A DNA stretch of 64,000 nt from Pseudorasbora parva (taxonomy: Eukaryota; Chordata; Actinopteri; Cypriniformes; Gobionidae): positions 32,821,047 to 32,885,046 of the forward strand of contig NC_090182.1 of assembly GCF_024679245.1 (NCBI RefSeq), given 5' to 3'. Shown piece after piece: positions 44,917 through 56,017 of the stretch. The translations under genes were made by a program, and so were the position numbers. Under the pieces are notes generated by a model. The model had not been told where the DNA came from and did not search any database. It saw only the letters and a program-made list of their open reading frames with translations. The stretch's first letter is position 1, and each line of letters begins with the position of its first letter.

Positions 44917-46185
44917 TTGCAGCCTGTACTATTCCCTCTCGGCACGGATGCACTGGCGCACAGCTGGCCGCAGGGCCTACGCAAGTATGCGTTTCCGCCA
45001 GTGAGCCTTCTTGCACGTGTTTTGTGCAAGGTCAGGGAGGACAAGGAGCAGGTCACGTTGGTCGCCCCGTACTGGCACGGCCGGACCTGGTTCCCAGAAC
45101 TAGTTCTCCTTGCGACAGCCCCTCCCTGGCCAATTCCTCTGAGACAGGATCTCCTCTCTTTAAGAGACGGGGCACCCTGGGGCACCCGCGTCCCGATCTT
45201 TGAAACCTCCACGTGTGGCTCCTGGACGGGACGCGGCAGGTTTGAGTACCCTACCAACTACGGTGGTGGCTACCATCACTTCCGCTCGGGCCGAGTCCAC
45301 GAGACAGGCCTATGCGTTGAAGTGGAACCTCTTCGTCAACTGGTGCTCTTCTCGCCAAGAAGACCCCTGGAAATGCCCGATCGGGTCTGTGCTCTCTTCC
45401 TCCAAGAAGGGTTGGCTCGAAGGCTGTCTCCATCCACCCTGAAGGTTTATGTGGCCGCTATCGCCGCTTATCATGACCTCTTGGACGGTCAAAAGGTAAG
45501 TAAGCACGACCTGGTCATCAGGTTCCTGAGGGGTGCGAGGAGACTACATCCTCCTCGTGCTCCTCTCGTACCCTCTTGGGACCTCTCAGTAGTTCTAAGT
45601 GCTCTGCAGAGGGCCCCATTTGAGCCTTTGCGGTCAGTAGATGTTAAATTCTTGTCTATGAAGACAGCGCTCCTGACCGCATTGGCCTTCATCAAGAGGG
45701 TAGGGGACCGTGCCTGGAATTCGGGCCAGCTGACTCTCACGTGATCCTGAGACCCCGGCCTGGATATGTGCCCAAGGTTCCCACCACTCCGTTTAGAGAA
45801 CAGGTGGTGAACCTGCAAGCGCTGCCCTTAGAGGAGGCAGACCCAGCCTTGGCATTGCTCTGTCCAGTACGCGCCCTTCACGCTTACGTAGACAGGACGC
45901 AGTGTTTCAGGAACTCAGACCAGCTCTTTGTCTGTTATGGTGGGAAGCTGAAAGGGAAGGCTCTCTCAAAGCAAAGGCTGTCTCACTGGTAGTGGACACC
46001 ATTGTTTTGGCATACCAGCAGCAGGGACATCCATGTCCCCTTGGGGTCAGGGCCCACTCCACTCTTGGGCTTTAGCACATGGCGCTCTGCTGACAGACAT
46101 CTGCAGAGCTGCAGGCTGGGTGACACCAAACACATTCGCCAGGTTTTATAACCTCCGAGTGGAGCCTGTATCCGACTATGTACTC
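44917..46185 (+). pseudogene. DIRS 1 connecting region and tyrosine recombinase, broken
   Basis: The connecting region (PQGLRKYAFPPVSLLARVL) leads to a recombinase N-terminus, LSPSTLKVYVAAIAAYHD. Catalytic Arg I lies in AFIKRVGD near 45700. A frameshift follows, and the frame continues with MILRPRPGYVPKVP. The second catalytic box reads HSTLG where the related copy at 49.7-50.6 kb has HSTRG, so Arg II is lost. A TAG comes two codons later. A Tyr candidate (ARFYNL) remains near 46150 in a third frame. Confidence 0.82.
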
Positions 46186-47452
46186 GCCTCTACAAGTGGC
46201 CGGTAATGGATTGGCTCAGGTGTCTTCGCTTGCTCGCCATTCCACTCCACGGACTGGATACGTGCGATATTCTTCTCAGGTGAGCTCCCCGAGAGCCCTG
46301 AGCTCCTCCAGCACTGACGACGCCGATGCCAGTAAGTCTGCCCTTAGCCCAGACACTCGTGTCCGGCCAGGTGCCCCGTGTGCATGGTTTCCCTCCGGTG
46401 ACCCCCACATGTGTATTCCACCGTAAGCCTCCCTGAGCGGGTGTATTCCCTTGGCAACTTTGCCACCCCTGGGGTTAAAAATCCACCTGCAGCTGGTACC
46501 CCAGTGATCTTCCGTATGCAGCCCCTCGGGTCATACGTGTATTCTTAAGTCCTCCCTACTGTAGGCATCTTGGCGCATATCTCCTTCTGGAATATGCCTC
46601 CCAGTGTACCTTGGTATTCCTGCGTTAAGTAGAGGCCTTTGACCGTCCTAACTTGCATTAGGGCTCTCACGCTTGCGCAGGGCACTGGAAGACAGCCGAG
46701 TGGCGTTATTTCATTGGGACCCCCATTCGTCAGTCACTGACGTTACGTCGAAGTGACTGAACGAAAGGGAACGTCTCGGTTACGTATGTAACCCTCGTTC
46801 CCTGAGGAGGGAACGGAGACGTAACGTCCCGCTGCCACTTCCGCTGCTTGAGAATTAGATGCTTGAGCAGTCCGATTCCGAGGAATTAGACGTGCTCAGT
46901 ATCGAGGTAGCGAAGTAAATGAGAGCTCGTGCTTCATAATGCAAGGCTTAATCGCGCGTTGCCGAGGCAGCGCGTAGATTACGGTCTGTAATATTAGTGA
47001 ACACACGCCATCGGTGCACATGTGATACTGTTTGGCGCGAGTGCAGTCAGCTCCTGAGGGTACTGGCTGTGTTTGTTGAGTATCTCGCAGCGTACAGCCG
47101 TGCGTTTCGAGTGTTTCAGCCTCGCACCTGTGGTCTTTCATCTCGAGGGATGAAAGCCAAATATGTTGTAACGAGTCGAATCTTGCGTTGTTGAGGCAGC
47201 GTGTAGATGACGATTTGTTAAATACATGTTTAAACAGTATCGTCTGGAAATTAGGGCTGTATTAATTCTGAGAAATTAAAATTAAATTCTGACTTTGAGG
47301 AGTTGGGTATGTTTATTCAGCCTATCATTCAGACCATGTTCACTTAAGGGATGATTAGGGGCATTTAATTCTGAGGAATTAAATGGGATTTATCTAACTT
47401 TGAGGAGTTAGATTATCAGCCTATCATCCAATTGTGTTCACTGGGCTTTTTA

Positions 47453-48306
47453 TAGCCCCTCTCCCGGGGAGCTATCGAGGTCACCTCCCCTGTGGAGCTT
47501 TCTTGAAGTCGATGCTGCGGTCCGCTGTCTAGGACGCTCGGACCACATTGACTTCCAGCGAACGCATGCTGCTCTAGCCGCCTCTAGAAAGACTGCAGCT
47601 GGGCAGCGATCGTGTTCGCGCACCGAAAATCCTCCCCGACTAAGCCCTGCAGGGTGGCCCTTCAGGGGGTCAGGCAGGAGGCTCAGTGGGTACCAAAGAC
47701 CAGCCTGGAGAGGCTGGTTCCCCTAGTCGAATATCTCGGCGCATAGTTATGCTCCCGAATATATCTACTTGGGCCCTGTGTACCGTGGGCAAAGCGTACA
47801 GACTGCAGTTCAGTTTTCCTATAACCGAAGTCATCGGTGTGGTCTGGACTGGGGTGTACCCAGCCCAGTGGCCTGCGGGCTAGCCCCCTCTCCCGGGGAG
47901 CGATCGAGCTCGCCTCCTCTGTGGAGATTTCTGGAAGTCGATGCTGCGATCCGCCGTCTACGACGCTTGGGCCACATCGATTTCCAGCGGACGCATGCTG
48001 CTCCAGCTGCCTCTAGAAAGACTTGCAGCGGGAGAGCGACTGCGTTCGCACACCGAAAATCCTTCCCGACTAAGCTCTGCCGGGTGGCCGCTTCAGGGGG
48101 TTGGGCAGGGGGTTCGGTGGGTACCAGAGACCAACCCCGAGAGGTTGGTTCCCCTAGTGGAATATCTCGGCGCATGGTTATGCCTCCCGAATATTTCTGC
48201 TGGGGCCCTGTATACAGTGGGAAGGGGGTTCAGACTGCAGTTCAGTATTCCACCACCGAATTCTACGGTGTGGTCTGAACCGTGGTTCCCCCTGCCCAGA
48301 GGCAGG
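47453..48306. repeat. Tandem duplication in DIRS 2, unit ~428 bp
   Basis: 47453-47880 and 47881-48306 align along their whole length, with scattered mismatches and small indels. Shared landmarks are ctctcccggggag, cgaaaatcct, ctagaaagact and aatatctcggcgcat. The unit covers the RT N-terminus (LVEYLGAWL...LPNIS). Confidence 0.92.
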
Positions 48307-49204
48307 TTAGGGAACATGCTTCATTGTTCCCAAGAAGGATGGGGAGGTTGCGTCCTATATTAGATCCGAGGTACTTGTATCGGTCTCTGAGGAGATTCAG
48401 GTTCAAGATGCTCACTATTCCATCATGAGTCAGAGCCAGTTTGAGGACTGGTTCGTCATGATAGATCTAAAGGGCACATATTTTCACATCCCTATCCTCC
48501 CTGCCCACAGGAAGTTCCTGAGGTTCGCTTTTGGGGGCAGAGCGTGCCAGTATCGGGTTCTTCTTTTGGCAGCCGCACTGTGAAGCAGTTCTAAGGACTG
48601 CTGGGTCTCATGGCAGCTGCGTCCAACGTGTTCCATTCGGCCTGCTATACATGAGGCCCCTCCAGTGGTGACTGGGGACCAGGGGATTCTCCTCGAGGGG
48701 AAAACCTTTCCGTTTGATCAGGATAACGTGCAAATGCCTTCGTTCCCTTGTCATATGGAAAAATCCCAGGTTCCTGTCCCAAGGGCCAGTGTTAGGAGCG
48801 TCATGTTGCAGGAAGATCCTTTCAACAGACGCCTCCCTCACAGGCTGGGGCGCGGTCATGGAAGGCCGGTTTACGAGAGGTCTGTGGGGGCCCCAGCATT
48901 CATCCTGGCACATAAATTGCCTGGAAATGTTGGTGGTTTACGAAGCTCTGAGGAGCTTTCTCCCGGACCTCCACGGCTACCATGTCCTGATACGATCCGA
49001 CAACGTGTCGGTAGTATCGTATCTAAATCACCAGGGGGGTCTGAGGTCGCGCCCACCATGCAGGTTGGCGCATCAGATCCTCCTGTGGTCCCAGGGGAAA
49101 CTGTCATCTCTCGAGCGATGTACGTCCCAGGGGACCAGAACCAGGGAGCGGACGTCCTGTCGAGGCAGGGCCTGAGGCCCGGGGAATGGCTGCTCCACCC
49201 CTAG
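48090..49204 (+). pseudogene. DIRS 2 RT remnant and RNase H
   Basis: The RT N-terminal part reads LVEYLGAWLCLPNIS, then a VPKKDGE-like block near 48330 and DLKGTYFHIPILPAHRKFL near 48470. A deletion then removes the YLDD region (near 48570). RNase H is readable at 48830-49060: STDASLTGWGAVMEG, INCLEMLVVYEALRSFL, IRSDNVSVVSYLNHQGG. The RT active site is gone. Confidence 0.78.
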
Positions 49205-49705
49205 GTGGTGGAGGCCATGTGCGAGAGGTTCGGCTCGGTGGAAGTGGATCTGTTTGCATCTCTAGAAACGACCCACTGCCCGCTGTGGTTCGCCTTCAGG
49301 CCTCCGGCCCCGCTGGGGGTGGATGCCATGACACAGACGTGGCCGAGGCGGCGTCTGTACGCATTTCCCCCAATCGTTCTGCTCCCGGGAGTTCTAGAGC
49401 GAGTGCATCAGCCTCCTATTAGAGGCACCCCGGTGGCTGTCCCGAGTCCCGATCCCCCCCCCCCCCCCCATGGCATCTGCTGTCTCAGGCAGGGGGAATT
49501 ATATTCCCCCAGACCAGAGCTGTGGGACCTCTGGGTCTGGCCCTTGAGGGGGCACAGTACCTAGAGGATGGCCTGCCACAAGAGGTTGTAGAGACCATTC
49601 TCAGCTCTAGGGCTCCCTCTACGAGCAAACTGTATAGCCTTAAGTGGAATGTCTTCACTAGCTGGTGTAGAGAACGGGGGGTGAACCCACCGTTTCTCCG
49701 CCGGT
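49205..49705 (+). pseudogene. DIRS 2 connecting region and recombinase N-terminus
   Basis: The frame reads CERFGSVEVDLFASLETTHC and LYAFPPIVLLPGVLERV, the block that joins RNase H to recombinase in DIRS elements. A C-run at 49456-49469 falls in it and probably shifts the frame. A second frame from 49522 (LPQEVVETILSSRAPSTSKL) carries the recombinase N-terminal arm and breaks near 49700. Confidence 0.7.
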
Positions 49706-50596
49706 TTGACCCCATCCACTCTGAAGGTGTATGTGGCTGCCATAGGGGCTTTCCACTCGCCTTTAGAAGGGGGCCCGCTGGGCAGACACCACTTGGTAGT
49801 ACGGTTCCTCCGTGGGGCTAGGAGGTTGAGGCCTGCGGCTTATCCCAGAGTCCCAGCTTGGGACCTGGCAGTGGTTTTTGAAGGGCTGGTTGAGGCCCCC
49901 TTCAAACCATTAGAGTCGGCTGAGGCGAGAAATCTGACCCTCAAGGTAGCTTTTCTCCTCGCTATCACTTCTCTGAGGAGAGTGGGGGACCTTCAGGCCT
50001 TGGCGGTAACGCCAACTTGCTTGGAGTTTGCCCCTGGTGGGGTGAAAGCTATCTTGCACCCCAGACCGGGCTACGTGCCCAAGGTCCCATCTACGGGGAT
50101 GGGGTCGGTGTTTTTTCAGGCATTTCATCCTCCGCCTCACGCGACGGCAGAGGAAGCTAGGCTGCACCTGCTCTGCCCTGTCAGGGCATTGAGAATTTAT
50201 TTGGAGAGGTCAGCTCATTGGAGGAAGTCGGACCAGCTTTTGGTGTGCTTTGGCCCCCCTAAGAAAGGGTTGCCTGCAGCGAGACAGACTATTAGTAACT
50301 GGATCGTGCAGGCCATAGCCACGGCTTATCGGGTGCGCAATCTGCATTCACCCATAGCCGTGAGGGCTCACTCTACGAGGGGCTTGGCCTCCTCGGTGGC
50401 CCTCCTTACGGGAGCCTCACTTATTGAGATTTGTGAGGCGGCAGGATGGGCTAATCCACACACCTTTATAAGATTCTATAAGCTGGACCTGCTAGAGTGC
50501 TCACATCCTGAGCTTCACACCAGGATGTGCGTGTTTCGGTGTGGCATAGTAGGTATTGCGTTCCCAGAGTGTCGTCACTCGACGACGCAGTGTTGA
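49706..50596 (+). CDS. DIRS 2 tyrosine recombinase, catalytic part intact
   Basis: This is a 296-codon open frame starting TPSTLKVYVAAIGAFH. The conserved residues are in order: Arg I in LRRVGDL near residue 91-92, HSTRG with His 222 and Arg II 225, Trp 248 in EAAGWANP, and Tyr 258 in TFIRFYKL. The recombinase would integrate the circular DNA form. It lacks its N-terminal arm in frame (frameshift near 49700), so this is a partial product. It preserves the residues that DIRS 1 has lost. Confidence 0.82.
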   Translation: MTPSTLKVYVAAIGAFHSPLEGGPLGRHHLVVRFLRGARRLRPAAYPRVPAWDLAVVFEGLVEAPFKPLESAEARNLTLKVAFLLAITSLRRVGDLQALAVTPTCLEFAPGGVKAILHPRPGYVPKVPSTGMGSVFFQAFHPPPHATAEEARLHLLCPVRALRIYLERSAHWRKSDQLLVCFGPPKKGLPAARQTISNWIVQAIATAYRVRNLHSPIAVRAHSTRGLASSVALLTGASLIEICEAAGWANPHTFIRFYKLDLLECSHPELHTRMCVFRCGIVGIAFPECRHSTTQC

Positions 50597-50609
50597 GTTC
50601 CCTCGATAA

Positions 50610-50925
50610 AGGGAGCGTCTCGGGTTACTATTGTAACCCTTGTTCCCTGAGAGGGAACGAGACACTGCGTCTCGTCGCCACACCTACACGTAGAGTGCTC
50701 GCTTCATCGGAAAGGCTGTCTTTCGTTTGGGGCAGCGCCTTCTTATAGCTTACGCTAACGCCGTCGCCTACTATGTCATGACGTTGCACCAATCGGATTG
50801 GTGGCTGATTTCATTCATACTTCAGAGCCGTCATGCTGGGGGCGTTCCCAGAGAGTCGTCACTCGACGACGCAGTGTCTCGTTCCCTCTCAGGGAACAAG
50901 GGTTACAATAGTAACCCGAGACGTT
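50610..50925. repeat. Inverted repeat at DIRS 2 right end
   Basis: 50610-50670 (cgtctcgggttactattg onwards) is complementary to 50865-50925 over about 60 bp, separated by about 195 bp. This fits a DIRS terminal repeat and internal complementary region. Confidence 0.85.
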
Positions 50926-51129
50926 CTCTGTCTCTCTCTAATAATGAATTTAAATAAATGTGACAATTTGTTCATATAAAACATTTCGATGGCTCTACTT
51001 TATTTAAAGCGACGGTGTGCTAGAACTAACGAGACGTAAGAAAACAACCGTCATTTTAACCCGTCTCTTAAAAAACATCAGTTACAGCTTTAACTTGTTT
51101 TTAACTTGGCAAATAACCATGGTATAAGC

Positions 51130-52487
51130 GGGATAATCCACGGCTAGCCATGCATTAAATGATTTTAATGCACGACCTAGAGGCAACCCAGCAAACACTT
51201 TTATGTTGTGGCAACGTCTGTGGCACGTTGCATTTCTACAATGGCAACGTCGCATGTCGACGCAACATTGTAACAACATAGAATTTAAAGACGTGACGGG
51301 GCTGTAGCAACGTTGTTGCACAACATTCAGCATCTTCAAGACGACATTCTGGCAACAAATTTTTTTAATGCAATATTCCCCATTCCCCATAGTGGTTCAT
51401 TTTTAATTTCAGACATTATACTTTTTATATGCCTATTGTTTATCCTATTATTTATGGGCCTACCAGTAAATTAATTATAATCAACACCTGCAACACACTT
51501 TTGAAGAGTAAGTTAGCCTAAAAATGACATTTTTCAGTTGACAGTTTTTTCAACTAATTCAACTTTATTATAACAGCATGTGGCGAGCGATCATACATAC
51601 AGATACATTTTGTAAAAAATAAATAAAATAGAATAAACTAATATTTAGTTTAAGTATAATAGGCTACATCAAACACACACAAAAGCAAAGATGGGTCAGG
51701 ACATTTAAGAACAAAACCGGGTTTTGTAGATGGCAGAAAATCGTATTCGAAAGCCTGGTGATAAGGTCGGTAACCGGAATCATGTCCAGGAAATATCAAC
51801 AAATCCAAAGGAGAAATGCAAGTCCAGAAACCAGCAGGTATTAGATGTTGAACACTTCTTAATGGTAAGGATCTGAGTAAATCTGGTAATGTTAAAAGAA
51901 ATAGCGTTATGATGGTAACGTGTATATATACGCAACTCCACCATGAATAATAACATGATTTGTCCGTTTATTTATTTTTAAATTGTAGTTTGTAAAATAA
52001 AGAGCAAATGAATGTCACATAGACACGGAAATTGTAGATTGTTCAAATATTTACGTATCAGCTAAGGTAATTAAAAGCAATACTCACGTATCCGCGTATC
52101 AAGTTATTAACGTTAGCCTACTCATTGAAGAATGAGACGGTTCAACTGTCAGTTGAAATTTAAAAGGCTGATATTCACGCTGATATTCACGGACAGTGAT
52201 GACGAGTACAGGTCGCCCAGTGGTTGTCCAGATACCTTGGCACAACTTTAAGCAATGGCCCTAGACGGTGGTTCAAAGTCAACGTTGTGACAACACTGTA
52301 ACAACCTTCACCAAACAACGTATTATAGCAACCTTTTGGCCATGTTGTGTCAACATTGTTAGAAGGTTGAGTACGTTTTGCCAACGTTGTGTGTTTGCTG
52401 GGAACCACCCTCCGCTTCGCGTCGGGCGGTTCTTCGCCTCTACGCCGTGCATTAAAATCCTATGCATGGCTAGCCGTGGATTATCCC
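51130..52487. mobile_element. Palindromic element interrupted in its loop
   Basis: The left arm (gggataatccacggctagcc, then gattttaatgcacg and tagaggc) is complementary to the right arm ending ggctagccgtggattatccc. Without the 1,216-bp insert the unit is only about 140 bp and nearly fully self-complementary; its centre aaccaccctccgcttcgcgt continues the fold. It is non-coding. Confidence 0.8.
51187..52402. mobile_element. DNA element with CCCAGCAAACAC ends
   Basis: The termini cccagcaaacac and gtgtttgctggg are exact complements. Subterminal sequence on both sides carries repeated caacgttg motifs. No transposase was recognised. The duplication is at most 2 bp (AA). The structure parallels the cccaga-type element at 29437-31987. 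Confidence 0.7.
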
Positions 52488-52521
52488 TTACACACACACA
52501 CACACACACACATAGATATAT

Positions 52522-52911
52522 TGTGACAAGTGTCCCGAGCGCTCATCAGCGTCGCCCTGGAAACAAGGCGGGAACACCTGCACCCGCTCATCACAGGCTG
52601 AGCCGTCACAGCTGCAACTCATCAGCGGGCGGCTTTATAAGCCTGCCCGCCGCCCAAAGAGGTGAGAGATGTCTCCAGAAGACTCGGCTAACTGTGGTCT
52701 CCATTCTCCCTCCAGAGAGCAGCGTGTGACGGCCAGCACTCACTCTGAGCACGGATCCAGATCACCGCGAGCACCGAGGACGCTAGAAGAGACCACACCG
52801 AGCACGGAGCACCGCACTCAACGCACTTTCACTTTCACTTTGATCAATAAATCCACCCTTCGGGGAAATTCATCTGCCCTCCTGTATCGTGTACTTCTTC
52901 ACCCCGTCACA
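52522..52911 (+). repeat. 5' LTR of third Gmr1-like element
   Basis: It starts TG, ends CA and contains a tttataa box at about 52633 and aataaa at about 52846. There is no second copy in the window to confirm its limits. Confidence 0.65.
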
Positions 52912-53069
52912 CTGGTGGAGAATGCGGGCAAGAGTGTGAAGAAGTACCGACATCAGGTTCACGTGGAGTGGTTCCCGTTTCCCCGAGACTTTTTCCCTGG
53001 ATTTATTTTTTCCCCACACTTATTGGGTTTTTCCCTCTGTTTCCCCAGGTGGCGCTCCTCCCTGCAACA

Positions 53070-55983
53070 ATGGAGGAACTGTTGAAACACCTCACCGAGG
53101 TGAGCATCCGCCAGCAGCAAATTATGGAGCATATGGCCTCTCGACAAGACACTACCGAGACGGTGAGTCCACCCCCCAAGCTGCTAACCTATTCTATGAT
53201 CTCTTCCAGCAGGTCTCGGGGGCCGGGGCGTTCGCCCGCGAGCAGCAGGAGGACGACCGTCTGAAGCACTGCTGGGCTCAGGTACGGGTCGCGGAGGGGA
53301 AGGACCTACAGCCCGCGCCGCACCCTACGCCCCACTTCAGAATTGAACAAGGCCTGCTCTACTGTGTCGCTCAGCGAAGGGGGGAGGAAAAAAACCTGCT
53401 CGTCGTGCCCCGCAGCAAGACCGAGGCAGTGATGGAGATCGCCCACGCACACCCCATGGCAGGCCACCTCGGGGCTCAGAACACCATCCAACGGATCCGA
53501 GATCGCTTCCACTGGCCCGGCCTGGAGGCCGAGGTGAAGCGCTTCTGCCAAGCCTGCCCCACCTGCCAGCGGACATCGCCACGAGTTCCTCCCCCCAGCC
53601 CGCTGATTCCGCTGCCCATCATAGAGGTGCCCTTCGAGCGAATCGGAATGGATCTGGTGGGACCGCTGCCGAAGTCCGCCCGGGGGTTCGAACACATCCT
53701 CGTCATCGTGGACTATGCCACCCGCTACCCAGAGGCCAATCCCCTCCGGAAAGCCACCACCACGGCCATCGCCCAGGAGCTCTTCCTTCTGTGTAGCCGG
53801 GTGGGCATCCCCGCCCAGATTCTGACTGACCAGGGCACCCCGTTCATGTCCCGGATGATGGCAGATCTCTGCAGGCTCCTGAAGGTCCAACAGCTCCGCA
53901 CAACGGTGTACCACCCCCAGACCGACGGCCTCGTCGAGCGGTTCAACCAGACGCTCAAGCAGATGCTGCGGCGGGTGGCCGCCGAAGACCCGCGGGACTG
54001 GGACAAGATGCTGCCCTACGTCCTCTTTGGCATCCGGGAAGTCCCCCAAGCGTCCACCGGCTTCACCCCGTTTGAGCTCCTCTTCGGCCGGCAACCCCGC
54101 GGACTGCTCGACGTGGCCAAGGAGGCCTGGGAGCAACAACCGGGGGTACACCGTTCCACGATCGAACACGTGCGGCAGATGCGCGACAGGATCGAACGCG
54201 TGATGCCCATTGTCCGGGAGCACCTGGCCAAAGCCCAGCAGGCCCAACGGAGGCACTACGACCGGGCCGCCCAACCCAGAGAGTTCCAGCGCGGGGACCA
54301 TGTCTTGGTCCTGGTCCCGACCGCCGCCTGTAAATTCTTGGCCACCTGGCAGGGTCCCTTCACGGTCGCCGAGAAGGTCGGGCCCGTCACCTACCGGGTC
54401 CGGCAGCCTGGGAAGAGGAGAGCCGACCAGCTGTACCACATCAACCTCCTGAAGCGCTGGGTCGGGACCGGGCCCCAGCTCTCCGCGTTCACGGACTCCC
54501 CACCCGTGATGGTAGACATGGACCCCCAACTGTCGGTGGCCCAAAAGTCGGAGCTGCAACACCTGGTCAGTCAGTTTTCTGCGGTGTTCTCCCCTCGCCC
54601 CGGGCGGACTCACGTCCTGGAGCACGACGTCCGGACAGCCCCAGGAGTCGTCGTTCGGCAGCGGCCCTACCGTGTTCCGGTGGCTCGGCGACACGCCATT
54701 GAGGCAGAGGTACAGGAGATGTTGAGGTTAGGGGTCATCGAACCATCACGCAGCCCGTGGTCCAGCCCGATTGTGATGGTCCCAAAGCCCGATGGCACCT
54801 TCCGCTTCTGCAACGACTTCCGCCGGCTCAACGAGGTCTCGGAGTTTGACGGCTATCCCATGCCCCGCGTAGATGAGCTGCTGGACCGCCTGGGGAGGGC
54901 GCGGTACATCTCCACCCTCGACCTCACGAAAGGGTATTGGCAGGTACCCCTCTCCGCTCAGGCCAAGCCAAAGACAGCCTTCTCCACTCCGAGCGGCCAC
55001 TGGCAATACCGCGTCCTCCCTTTCGGCCTGCACGGAGCACCCGCCACCTTCCAGCGGCTCATGGACATCCTGCTCCGACCCCACCAAGCCTACGCGGCGG
55101 CCTACTTGGATGACGTGGTGGTACACTCCGAGACCTGGGAGGACCACCTGGACCGGCTGCGGAAGGTGCTGTCGGAGTTACGTCGGGCTGGGCTGACCGC
55201 CAACCCCCGGAAATGCCACCTAGGACTCGCGGAGGCCAAGTACCTCGGCTACCAGGTGGGACGGGGCCTGATCCGACCCCAGGAGAAGAAGGTCTCGGCG
55301 ATTCTCTCCGCTCCCCGTCCCGCCACGAAGACGCAGGTACGAGCCTTTTTGGGGTTGGCGGGTTACTATCGGTGCTTTATCCCTGACTTCTCCTCCTTAG
55401 CCTCTCCCCTGACAGACCTGACCAGGAAGGGGCAGCCAGAGAAGACCCAGTGGAGCACCGAGGCGGAGGCGGCGTTCCACCGCATCAAGTCGGCCCTCAC
55501 CTCGGCACCGGTCCTACGAGCGCCCGACTTCAATAGCCCCTTCCGGCTGCAAACGGACGCCTCCGACACCGGGTTGGGAGCCGTCCTCTCCCAGGTCACG
55601 ACGGTGAGGAACACCCGGTGATCTACATTAGCTGAAAGCTGACCCCAGCAGAACAGCGCTACGCAACCGTGGAACGGGAGGCGTTGGCCGTCAAGTGGGC
55701 AGTCCTGGAGCTCCGGTATTACCTCCTGGGCCGCCACTTCACCCTGACCACTGACCACGCACCACTACAATGGATGGCCCGGGCCAAGGAGACGAATGCC
55801 AGGGTGACGCGGTGGTTCCTGGCGCTCCAGGACTTCAACTTCACCGTCCAACATCGTGCCGGGACGGCCAACGCCAATGCCGATGGTCTTTCCCGGATGT
55901 GGTCAGCTTTCGCAGGTCTGTCAGGCTCCACTCCCCAACCCCCCCCAGTTTCCCCGCTTCTCCGCAGGACCAGGACCGGATAA
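53070..55983 (+). pseudogene. Gag-pol of third Gmr1-like element, deleted and frameshifted
   Basis: The gag start reads MEELLKHLTEVSIRQQQIM at 53070. After about 45 codons the sequence jumps to the pre-integrase linker, so the knuckle and VDSG protease are absent. A long frame (to 55621) carries the integrase finger (HPMAGH...CQACPTC), the core with MDLVG, DQGTPFMS and YHPQTDGLVE, RT with YLDDVV, and the RNase H start TDASDTGLGAVL. A frameshift near 55605 and a stop near 55636 break RNase H. It resumes in another frame (TVEREALAVKWAV, TTDHAPLQWM) to 55983. Confidence 0.85.
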
Positions 55984-56017
55984 AAGTATATATATATATA
56001 AAGTATATATATATATT

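Larger units (their letters stand above)
41374..46832 (+). mobile_element. DIRS-type tyrosine-recombinase retrotransposon (DIRS 1)
   Basis: Inverted terminal repeats of 53 bp (41374-41426 and 46720-46772) match with one mismatch. A further segment (gtctcggttacgtatgtaac and onwards, to about 46832) is what the internal complementary region of DIRS elements looks like. Coding order is a decayed gag-like region, RT with YLDD, RNase H, then tyrosine recombinase. There is no DDE integrase and no target duplication is visible. This is the DIRS layout. Confidence 0.85.
46850..50930 (+). mobile_element. DIRS-type retrotransposon (DIRS 2), 5' part degraded
   Basis: It has the same gene order as DIRS 1, with RNase H and recombinase better preserved. 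The 5' part (46850-47450) holds only degraded sequence with short imperfect duplications, and its left end could not be defined. The right end is an inverted repeat at 50610-50925. It lies about 20 bp after DIRS 1, so this is a tandem of two different DIRS lineages. Confidence 0.78.
52522..55983 (+). mobile_element. Third Gmr1-like LTR element, defective
   Basis: A 390-bp LTR (52522-52911, tgtgac...gtcaca) is followed by a tggtggagaatgcgggc stretch in primer-site position, a short gag start and then integrase, RT and RNase H in Gmr1 order. Most of gag and the whole protease are missing. No 3' LTR follows; after the last coding bases a (TA)n-rich tract begins. Codon use is GC-rich, and the sequence is clearly diverged from copies 1 and 2. 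Confidence 0.85.

Noticed and set aside
53306..54694. Long minus-strand open frame opposite the third Gmr1 element
   Set aside because: It is the antisense shadow of GC-rich integrase/RT coding sequence and has no recognisable domain.
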